Assembly (NCBI GenBank): GCA_005792225.1
Contig: SXSP01000311.1
Span: forward strand, 1 to 5,167
Direction: 5' to 3'
DNA from: Bdellovibrionales bacterium
Lineage (GTDB): Bacteria > Bdellovibrionota > Bdellovibrionia > Bdellovibrionales > JAMPXM01
Length of the DNA: 5,167 nucleotides
The notes under the pieces were generated by a model. The model made no database searches. It worked only from the letters and a program-made list of their open reading frames with translations, and was not told the origin of the DNA. Numbering within the stretch: position 1 is the first letter of the stretch; each line of letters opens with the position of its first letter. Positions 1-5,167 of this stretch are shown one piece after another. The position numbers were made by a program, and so were the translations under genes.

Positions 1-427
1 CTGTTCGCACTTGACACGTTCTAAATTAAAATTGTTTTTTCTCCGTGATCCTCCTCGGGCGGATGGGTCCAACGCCTCGAGAATCGGGCTCACGCGCAGC
101 CTGACGCACGCCGAGTCGTTTTCGTCGCGCGAGACGCCGTCGCGAAACGCGAACTCTCAGTGACCAACGCGCGCAGGAAAGTGAAAGTCAAAACCACAGG
201 AAATTGAGCGCGCTCGATGAGACCCTCGCGGCCGTTCTCGAATTTTATCTGAAACACAAAGATCGCGTGCGCATGGCCACGCGGAATTTCGTAAAGACGG
301 CGAACCCGGCTCGAGGATGTGGACTGACATCCCATCGTTCCGGTGTCGGAGAGAGGGCTCGATATTCTGGAGAATCTCATTACACTTTGCAAGCCACATC
401 ACAGGATGCAGCACGGGCAGCGCTGAC
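1..427. other. Gene-free left flank, no supported gene
   Basis: I cannot defend any gene here. Short open frames exist on both strands (for example plus 204-536 from a TTG, and minus 392-90 and 414-157). They overlap one another, have poor or no ribosome sites, and their translations turn Arg/Ser-rich with no recognisable domain. The plus frame also runs about 100 bases antisense into the gene ending at 428. Its first 35 codons and the middle of the minus 392-90 frame both have codon use like the real genes, so a decayed gene is possible. Bases 20-40 are AT-rich, and TTGACA at 11-16 has no -10 box at the right distance. An AGGAGG lies on the minus strand near base 55, but no start codon follows at a usable distance. 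I see no tRNA, no T-tailed terminator hairpin and no repeat array. Confidence 0.5.
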
Positions 428-1093
428 CTACATCGCCCGAGCCGCTTCGGCCACCCGTGGGATCATCGATCGCTCGCCGATGGAGATCACGTCGCGGACG
501 AGGGCGCGCCGCTCGGGCGTCAGGTCGCGATCGTGAAGGAGGCGCCGGAGCGAATGGAGGGCTACGAGCTGCGGGTAAGCGAGGGTGAGTTCGAGGCCGG
601 AGTCGTGGTGATCGTCGTCAGGGTGAGAGAGCGACATCGAGTCAGGTCGCGAGCAGTTGGCGAGGCCGAGGCACGGTTTCTCGGAAAGAACTTCTTTTAG
701 GAATGCGAAGTCTTCGACGGAATGGAGTTCGCGGCCGAGCAGAAAAATCAACATTCCGCGGGCGTTTCGGCGCTCGAGTGGGAGTGAGCGGTACTTTTCG
801 CGGAGTCGCAGGCGCGTATCGAAATCGAGATCGCGAAGTTCGCGATCAATGCGGGGGTCGTTGTCGTTACCGGATTCGAGGATCTCCGAGATGATTTCTG
901 TTTTATCCAGAGGTCGTGGTGATGGCGTTGCGACCGGAAGGGCAACAACGTTCCTCGTGTCACCAGCCGTGGGCAGGCCTCCAATGGAGGCCCGTACGGT
1001 GGGTGCCGAGACATCTGGCATGGATCCGCGGATCCACCAGAGGAGGAGACCTCCGCACGCGAGAGCCGCGAAAGACCAACTAGTTGAGCGCAT
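428..1093 (-). CDS. Hypothetical membrane-anchored or exported helical protein, second gene of operon
   Basis: I do not recognise the family. The 221-residue product has a short n-region (MRSTSW) and one hydrophobic stretch at about residues 7-22 (ending LLLWWIRG). It is either a membrane anchor or an uncleaved signal, since no clear signal peptidase site follows. Residues 25-62 are Pro/Thr/Ala/Ser-rich and look like a disordered linker. Residues 63-221 look mainly alpha-helical and charged, rich in Leu, Arg, Glu and Asp, in a helical-hairpin style. In the middle are two cysteines (C141, C147) and then an acidic/His cluster, DDDHHD at 159-164, which could bind metal or be a flexible loop. The gene starts inside the end of the upstream HEARH gene with a 14-base overlap and only a weak GAGAG before the ATG, so translational coupling is likely. 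No hairpin plus T-run follows the TAG stop. The reading frame is convincing; the function is unknown. By position the protein probably works with the secreted HEARH protein at or outside the inner membrane. Confidence 0.8.
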   Translation of the reverse strand: MRSTSWSFAALACGGLLLWWIRGSMPDVSAPTVRASIGGLPTAGDTRNVVALPVATPSPRPLDKTEIISEILESGNDNDPRIDRELRDLDFDTRLRLREKYRSLPLERRNARGMLIFLLGRELHSVEDFAFLKEVLSEKPCLGLANCSRPDSMSLSHPDDDHHDSGLELTLAYPQLVALHSLRRLLHDRDLTPERRALVRDVISIGERSMIPRVAEAARAM

Positions 1094-1760
1094 CTCTCAT
1101 GCTCTTGCGAACGTTGACGTCGCTGATGCGCTTGAGCGTGTCGTCGCCGAAGAGTTGGGCGTCCATGAGAACCTTGTCGCTACAGTTCGAGCAGGTCTTC
1201 TCGATTGTTTTCAGGAAGACGGCTTGGAGACCATACGAGCCATAAGGTGTGAGATCGCAGGCGGCCTGACCTTCCATCTTTGTTCCGGAGATGATTCCAA
1301 CGATGTCATTGCCAGATTCATCGCGGTAAGGGACGGGACAAGTCGCGTGGTGCCAGAAGTCATTTGTGACTTCGGTGTGGCGGGCTTCGTGAAAGACCAC
1401 GCTCAAACGGAAGATTCGGGGAATATCGAAGGTGACATAGTTTTGCGTGAGCCACATGACACTCGGATCGACGTAAGGCCGGACGCAGGCGCCCACGGCT
1501 GGGCCGCCACCGCAATCGTCCATGTTGACGAGCTGGACTCGTTCGTTAAAGAACGAGAGGAGCTCAGCTCCGTTGAGCGCCGGGCTAGAAAAGATTTCTT
1601 GGAAGAGCGCGGGAGTTCCGCGGCCTTGGAGTGTTCCGACGAATTCGAGATCCTCGGTGAGTTGCTGGCGAACGCCAGCGGGAACCGATGGGTCCATCTT
1701 CACCTGGCCGAACGCCGGGAACGTAAACATCAAAATGATAAGTGAGAATTTAAAGCGCAT
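1080..1760 (-). CDS. Secreted HExxH (HEARH) putative zinc metallopeptidase-like protein
   Basis: The product is 226 residues and predicted to be exported. A Sec signal (MRFKFSLIIL, then a hydrophobic core) ends in AFG with likely cleavage after G18. The start is the ATG at 1760, not the in-frame one at 1790, because it puts the signal peptide at the N-terminus and has a GGAGG 8 bases upstream. The key motif is H124-E-A-R-H128, preceded by hydrophobic residues (LSVVF) as in the active-site helix of zincins. Downstream are H137-H138, C141-P and a segment from about 159 to 178 (GT, then EGQAACD, then YGSYG). D169 or an acidic or His residue nearby could be the third zinc ligand; the arrangement loosely recalls the HExxH plus GTxDxxYG pattern of aspzincins (M35), but the spacing differs. 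Six cysteines (83, 92, 141, 168, 190, 193) suggest disulfides in an oxidising compartment. It is the first gene of a two-gene operon. Similar HEARH proteins are, to my knowledge, seen in Bdellovibrio-type bacteria, but peptidase activity is not shown by sequence alone and a non-catalytic role is possible. Confidence 0.85.
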   Translation of the reverse strand: MRFKFSLIILMFTFPAFGQVKMDPSVPAGVRQQLTEDLEFVGTLQGRGTPALFQEIFSSPALNGAELLSFFNERVQLVNMDDCGGGPAVGACVRPYVDPSVMWLTQNYVTFDIPRIFRLSVVFHEARHTEVTNDFWHHATCPVPYRDESGNDIVGIISGTKMEGQAACDLTPYGSYGLQAVFLKTIEKTCSNCSDKVLMDAQLFGDDTLKRISDVNVRKSMRDALN

Positions 1761-1766
1761 TTCAAA

Positions 1767-1774
1767 CCCCTCCG
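1767..1774 (-). promoter_or_regulatory. Ribosome binding site that fixes the HEARH gene start
   Basis: On the minus strand CGGAGGGG lies just upstream of the ATG at 1758-1760, with its GGAGG core 8 bases from the start codon. This ideal spacing, together with the signal peptide that begins at this ATG, rules against the in-frame upstream start at 1790, which would add ten residues in front of the signal. Confidence 0.8.
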
Positions 1775-1787
1775 AAAAGCACGAAGT

Positions 1788-1817
1788 CATTTACCCGATG
1801 CCGTAAGGGACGAGCAA
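1788..1817 (-). promoter_or_regulatory. Candidate sigma-70-like promoter for the HEARH operon
   Basis: On the minus strand TTGCTC (1817-1812) and TAAATG (1793-1788) are separated by 18 bases, which would give a transcription start near 1781 and a leader of about 20 bases ending at the strong Shine-Dalgarno. Both hexamers depart from consensus, so the call rests mostly on position in the 155-base divergent gap. No operator-like inverted repeat is obvious. The only strict palindrome nearby is CGCCGGCG at 1826-1833. Confidence 0.25.
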
Positions 1818-1866
1818 ACGATTCTCGCCGGCGGTTTTATTTTCTCCATAAGTTGAATGGAGTTCC

Positions 1867-1872
1867 TAAAAT
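1867..1872 (+). promoter_or_regulatory. Candidate -10 element for the rightward secreted-protein gene
   Basis: TAAAAT lies 44 bases before the ATG at 1916, in the only AT-rich part of the rightward leader. No good -35 hexamer lies 16-19 bases upstream (the region reads TTTTCTCCAT), and TTGAAT at 1853 is too close. It could be an activator-dependent promoter or a chance match. Confidence 0.2.
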
Positions 1873-1902
1873 TCGGGGGGATGACCCTAAGCTCAGCTCC
1901 TG

Positions 1903-1907
1903 GGAGG
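1903..1907 (+). promoter_or_regulatory. Ribosome binding site that fixes the start of the 1916 gene
   Basis: GGAGG, within GGGAGGG, sits 8 bases before the ATG at 1916. It supports that start over the longer in-frame TTG start at 1853, which would put 21 charged and polar residues ahead of an otherwise well-formed signal peptide. Confidence 0.8.
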
Positions 1908-1915
1908 GACCTAAA

Positions 1916-2488
1916 ATGAAAAATTTCTTGCTCGTGATGGTTGGACTTTTTTGTGTGAGCGCGGCGTCGGCCGCCGAGTATGACTTCTTGGCAAAGCAGA
2001 CACTCACCGTTCAGGGCTCGGAGCCCCGCCGCACCCTTGACGATACGGCGGCAGACTTACGGGCTGTTTTCGAAAAGTACGAGCCGGCCCTCGACTCAGG
2101 AACGCGCATCGTGAGACCTCTCAGGATATCCGGTTCGCAACGCGAGCCGAATCTGAATATCATTTTGGAAAAATGCGTGATCTTCATTTGCAAGACCGTG
2201 GAGTTGGATGCGGTCGTGAGCGTTGCGGAGACAAACGGCAAATGTGAAAGCAATATGGTGATGAGCGTGAACCTGAACAAATCGAGCCAGGATCTCACCG
2301 ACGTTTACGACCAAATCGACGTAAATATCTGTCTAAATGGTCGGAATTTAGATATGGACGCTCACGCGCGGCGGGCGGATCGCTATTCATCTGGACCAGT
2401 TCAGCAGGAGATCTTCAAGCTCTTGCGCCTTCAGATCAAGCCGATCGTGACCGCAGTTGACGAGACGCTCAAGGAGAAGGCGCGCTAA
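1916..2488 (+). CDS. Secreted protein of unknown function, four cysteines in mature part
   Basis: The product is 190 residues of a family I do not recognise. It opens with a textbook Sec signal peptide (MKNFLLVMVG, hydrophobic core, then SAASAA) and probable cleavage near residue 19-20. There is no lipobox, so it should be soluble in the periplasm or outside. Residues about 40-60 look like an amphipathic helix (TLDDTAADLR, then VFEKYEPALD). Residues 64-140 alternate hydrophobic and polar residues as in beta strands, and carry C87, C92, C110 and C139, enough for two disulfides. The C-terminal 30 residues (from about Q163, ending DETLKEKAR) again look like an amphipathic helix. A small alpha/beta ligand-binding or envelope-associated fold would fit, but that is a guess. 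The gene is transcribed away from the HEARH operon from a shared 155-base region and ends 4 bases from the convergent dacB stop. The start is set by the Shine-Dalgarno and the signal peptide. Codon use matches the neighbours. Confidence 0.85.
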   Translation: MKNFLLVMVGLFCVSAASAAEYDFLAKQTLTVQGSEPRRTLDDTAADLRAVFEKYEPALDSGTRIVRPLRISGSQREPNLNIILEKCVIFICKTVELDAVVSVAETNGKCESNMVMSVNLNKSSQDLTDVYDQIDVNICLNGRNLDMDAHARRADRYSSGPVQQEIFKLLRLQIKPIVTAVDETLKEKAR

Positions 2489-2492
2489 ATAT

Positions 2493-4019
2493 TTATCGGT
2501 TGATCTTCTCGGCGAGTCTGGCCACGAGACGATTTTGGAAGTCGCGAACCGTAAAGCGATTTCCCTGATTCGCCGAACTGAGGACGACGAACGGAACGTA
2601 CTCCGTGATCTTGCCGTCACTTCCCTTGCGCGGAACGTAGCCGACGAGCTGATAGGCTCCGCGCAGGGTTCCCGTTTTTCCGCGAACGACTCCTTGCGCG
2701 GCGGTCCCCTTCATTCGTCCCCGGAGAGTGCCGTCAACACCCGCGATGGCGAGTGAATTCCAAAGTGCGGGGAAGTTCGGTTCTTTCGCGAACTCTTTCA
2801 AGAGAGCCAAGAAGGCACGGGGGCTCACGCGATTAGCGCGTGAGAGTCCGGCACCGTCGACGAGCTTGATTTCGGAGGCGTACTCGGGATGTCCACTCCG
2901 ATTCATCCACTCCTGAACGCCGCTTTGGACGATTTCGGCCGCGGCCTCACGGAGATCAGAAGATCGACCCTTTTCGGCTGCCGCACGAAACAAAGCGTCG
3001 GCGAGGAAGTTGTCGCTCGGCTTATTCATCTGGGCGAGGATATCGCTCATCGCGCTTGAAGTGATCTTAAGCGAGACTTGCCGCGAGGACTTCGACCCAC
3101 GTAACCTTGCGGATGTGATCTCGTCGGCCAACACGGGTTTTACGCCAGTGACGTCGATCCCCTTCTTCGAGAGTTCGCGAAGAAGGACGTTCCCGTACCA
3201 AGCCTTGGTGTTCGCAATCGGGACCGCGGAAGATCTCGTTTTCGAAGTCGCCGTCCACGTACCACGGATATGGTAGCCAGAAAGCGATGCCCATTCGTCA
3301 AAGCGCGGGAGGACCGAGACGCTGCGCGAACTTCCCAGTGACATATCAAACGTCAGAGGCATCATGATCCCGGAGTCGCTCCACTTCGCTTCGTTCACTC
3401 CGGTGATGTTGAGGACCGCGCAGTTTCTACGAAGGTTGAAGGCTTGCGCACGGGCGCCGTAGCAGTTCAGGTAATCTTCCCAATCCATTCCTTCCGGCGG
3501 TGCCGCCTGGTCGCGGCGATCGTCGTGAGAGACCAGATGCATTTCGCCCGTGAGGCGGGTTACGCCCTTTTCTTTCAGGCCTTTGACGATTTCTTCGAAC
3601 CGCGCCCGCGGGTCGCCATCAGCGTAAACGACTAAGTCGTGAGCGTTTCCCGCGCCACTCCAGTCCCAAACGATTTCTGTTTTGAAGCGATGTCTGCTGC
3701 CGAGATGCTTGAGGACGAGCGCGGCCGTTACCACTTTCGTGATCGAAGCGGGAACGAAGAGTCGGCGTTCGTTATTTTCCGAAGACCGTGCTCCGCTGAC
3801 CGCCGTTCCGAGCGACATTCCGGGCGTATCGGAGTTAGCGACTTTAAAGTCGAAGTCTTTTTCTTCGAGGCTCAAAGTGGTCTCGGCACCGACGACCATC
3901 ACGGTTCCCTCCGGTCCCGGCTCGATCTGCATGGGTCCACGTTCGGCGGAACAAGCCGTGAGCGAGGCGATCGTCGTAAGAGAAAGGAGACCACGTTTTA
4001 GTGACACCATATGCGACAT
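2493..4019 (-). CDS. dacB: D-alanyl-D-alanine carboxypeptidase/endopeptidase, PBP4 (S13) family, lipoprotein
   Basis: This is a class C, low-molecular-mass penicillin-binding protein. The family cleaves the terminal D-Ala and the D-Ala-meso-DAP cross-links of peptidoglycan in the periplasm. In 508 residues all three serine-peptidase motifs are intact: S92-I-T-K95 (nucleophile and general base), S335-D-N337 and K448-T-G450. Family signatures also appear: DGAGLSR at 388-394 and GVDGTL at 428-432. The distances S92-S335 (243) and S335-K448 (113) are close to those of E. coli PBP4 (244 and 111), so the large inserted domains are retained. The N-terminus is a lipoprotein signal: KRG, a hydrophobic stretch, then the lipobox L20-T-A-C23, so lipidation at C23 is likely. 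S24 after the Cys gives no Asp-type inner-membrane retention signal. The outermost ATG (4019) is listed. The ATG at 4010 is as likely, because GAGATG precedes it at a usable distance and the signal stays intact. It is convergent with the 1916 gene and follows the hybrid kinase by 92 bases with no clear terminator between. Confidence 0.95.
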   Translation of the reverse strand: MSHMVSLKRGLLSLTTIASLTACSAERGPMQIEPGPEGTVMVVGAETTLSLEEKDFDFKVANSDTPGMSLGTAVSGARSSENNERRLFVPASITKVVTAALVLKHLGSRHRFKTEIVWDWSGAGNAHDLVVYADGDPRARFEEIVKGLKEKGVTRLTGEMHLVSHDDRRDQAAPPEGMDWEDYLNCYGARAQAFNLRRNCAVLNITGVNEAKWSDSGIMMPLTFDMSLGSSRSVSVLPRFDEWASLSGYHIRGTWTATSKTRSSAVPIANTKAWYGNVLLRELSKKGIDVTGVKPVLADEITSARLRGSKSSRQVSLKITSSAMSDILAQMNKPSDNFLADALFRAAAEKGRSSDLREAAAEIVQSGVQEWMNRSGHPEYASEIKLVDGAGLSRANRVSPRAFLALLKEFAKEPNFPALWNSLAIAGVDGTLRGRMKGTAAQGVVRGKTGTLRGAYQLVGYVPRKGSDGKITEYVPFVVLSSANQGNRFTVRDFQNRLVARLAEKINR

Positions 4020-4111
4020 CTCAGCACGAACAATGCCGGGCCAGCGACCCCTCTAAGCTATTGATTTTCGAAGAGGCGTCGGAGCCGATCCGGTAGAAAC
4101 TACTGACCTGT

Positions 4112-5167
4112 TTACAACGTCGCCACGGGCCCCGGCGCCTGCGCGAGCGTAGTCAAAAGAACGTCCTTGTTGATCGGTTTGGTGAGATAGTCGGTGAATC
4201 CGCTAGCTAATGCTCGGTCCCGCTCTTCTTGCATCGCGTGCGCGGTCAGCACGATGATGGGTCGCGCGTAACCCTGCCCTCTCAACGTACGCACGGCTTC
4301 GAACCCGTCCATGATCGGCATCTGTATGTCCATGAGGACGAGATCGTAGTTTTCACGCGCGAGCGTCTCGACTGCCTCACGCCCGTTTGAGCGAATTGAG
4401 ACGGAAGCACCCGTGGGCCGTAAGTAGTGACTCACCAAGATTTGGTTGTCGACGGAGTCCTCGACCAAGAGGATTTTGAGCGGGCTCAGATCAATTGTTT
4501 TTGTTTTTTCAGATTTTCGCCCGACGGCGGCGCTCGTCGCGGTCCACGACTTGGTATCCAAAGGTCCAGCTTGAACGGTTGCAACGAAGACGCTGCCCTC
4601 GCCGGGAACGGAACTCGCCAGCTCCAGATTTCCTCCGAGGGCCTTGGCGAGCTGCCGCGAGAGCATCAGGCCGAGGCCCGTTCCGCCAAAACGGCGCGTC
4701 GTTGATCCATCCGCCTGTGAAAATGGCTTGAAGAGTCTCTCCGTTTGCTCTCGCGTGATACCGATACCGGAATCGCGCACGGCGAACTTCAAGATTGAAC
4801 CCTCAGGGTGCGCAACAACGGACGTCGTCACCCGCACCTCGCCCCGTGGAGTGAACTTGATCGCGTTTCCGACGAGGTTCACAAGAATCTGCCGAACACG
4901 AACGGGATCCGACACGATCGTTTCCGGCAGTGCTCCCTCGTAGTCGAAACGGAGTTCAATCCCCTTTTCCGCCGCCTTTAAGGAGAGCAGATCACGGACG
5001 CCTTCGATCAGCGGCTTCAGTTCGAATCGAATTCTCTCGATGTCGAGCTTGTTCGCCTCGACCTTGGAGAGATCAAGAACTTCGCCCAATAATTTCGAAA
5101 GTTCGTCGGCGTTTCGACGAATCGACGTGAGATAACCCCGCGCTTCTTCAGGGCGCTCCAGGGACTC
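4112..5167 (-). CDS. Hybrid sensor histidine kinase, C-terminal part (HATPase plus receiver), cut by window edge
   Basis: The visible 351 residues continue in frame off the right edge, so the true start and any sensor domain are missing. Fragment residues 1-40 ([10 protein letters not shown] onward to [10 protein letters not shown]) are the second helix of the HisKA dimerisation domain. The phosphorylated His lies just outside. The HATPase_c domain follows: N-box with key N101 ([10 protein letters not shown]), G1 box D132-SGIG, F-box LFKPFSQAD, and G2 box GGTGLGL at 161-167. After a polar linker (about 200-228, Ser/Thr/Lys-rich) comes a receiver domain with acidic pair E236-D237, phosphoacceptor D280 (LMDIQMP), T308 and K330 in the TKPI motif. 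All residues needed for ATP binding and phospho-transfer are present. The protein stops soon after the receiver, so no C-terminal Hpt domain exists and a separate Hpt protein or partner would be needed for a relay. Its signal and target cannot be read here. Confidence 0.96.
   Translation of the reverse strand, partial: ESLERPEEARGYLTSIRRNADELSKLLGEVLDLSKVEANKLDIERIRFELKPLIEGVRDLLSLKAAEKGIELRFDYEGALPETIVSDPVRVRQILVNLVGNAIKFTPRGEVRVTTSVVAHPEGSILKFAVRDSGIGITREQTERLFKPFSQADGSTTRRFGGTGLGLMLSRQLAKALGGNLELASSVPGEGSVFVATVQAGPLDTKSWTATSAAVGRKSEKTKTIDLSPLKILLVEDSVDNQILVSHYLRPTGASVSIRSNGREAVETLARENYDLVLMDIQMPIMDGFEAVRTLRGQGYARPIIVLTAHAMQEERDRALASGFTDYLTKPINKDVLLTTLAQAPGPVATL

Noticed and set aside
11..40. 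TTGACA and AT-rich tract resembling a promoter
   Set aside because: At 16-18 bases after TTGACA the sequence is a T-run with no -10 match, and no supported gene follows on the plus strand.
90..392. Minus-strand 100-residue open frame downstream of the 428 gene
   Set aside because: No ribosome site, Arg/Ser/Thr-rich tail, no recognised domain, and an equally good frame on the other strand. Not enough to call a gene.
204..536. Plus-strand 110-residue open frame from a TTG
   Set aside because: Its opening codons look native, but the ribosome site is weak, the second half is low-quality Arg/Ser/Ala-rich sequence, and it overlaps the minus gene antisense by more than 100 bases.
657..1745. Long 362-residue open frame on the plus strand
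   Set aside because: It lies antisense to both genes of the 428-1760 operon, spanning their junction. The translation is Arg/Ser-rich with no domain or ribosome site, while the minus genes have a signal peptide, a strong Shine-Dalgarno and an HExxH motif. It is an artefact of GC-rich codon use.
1824..1843. CGCCGGCG followed by a T-rich run, terminator-like
   Set aside because: The palindrome has no loop, so it cannot form a normal RNA hairpin, and it sits between divergent genes where no transcript is expected to end.
3010..3276. Open frames of 60-130 residues on the plus strand inside dacB and the kinase
   Set aside because: They lie antisense to well-supported genes with complete catalytic motifs, and have no ribosome sites or recognisable domains.

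Overview
The window reads like part of a Gram-negative genome of moderately high GC content (estimated by eye). Three of the five genes encode exported or anchored proteins: two with cleavable Sec signals and one with a lipobox. A fourth is probably membrane-anchored. A lipoprotein PBP4-type DD-peptidase, a small secreted HEARH zincin-like protein and a hybrid histidine kinase together suggest the Bdellovibrionota/Oligoflexia or a similar deltaproteobacterial-type group. That placement is inferred from gene style; no phylogenetic marker is present.

Layout. Bases 1-427 hold no gene I can defend. Bases 428-1760 are a two-gene minus-strand operon. The first gene encodes a secreted 226-residue HExxH protein. 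The second starts 14 bases before the first one ends and encodes a 221-residue protein with an N-terminal hydrophobic segment. Bases 1761-1915 are a divergent promoter region with a strong Shine-Dalgarno on each side. Bases 1916-2488 encode a secreted 190-residue protein of unknown family on the plus strand. It converges on the next gene with only 4 bases between the stop codons. Bases 2493-4019 (minus) encode a lipoprotein D-alanyl-D-alanine carboxypeptidase/endopeptidase of the PBP4/DacB (S13) family with all three active-site motifs. After a 92-base gap, bases 4112-5167 (minus) hold the C-terminal part of a hybrid sensor histidine kinase. Its HATPase and receiver domains are complete, and its phosphoacceptor His lies beyond the right edge.

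How they may work together. The common theme is the cell envelope. DacB would trim or un-crosslink peptidoglycan at a membrane. The HEARH protein and its coupled partner look like a co-expressed exported pair. The hybrid kinase lies upstream of dacB on the same strand, so it could share transcription with it, but nothing in the sequence shows that it regulates dacB. The best candidates for undescribed biology are the HEARH protein with its coupled membrane partner, and the orphan secreted protein at 1916-2488.
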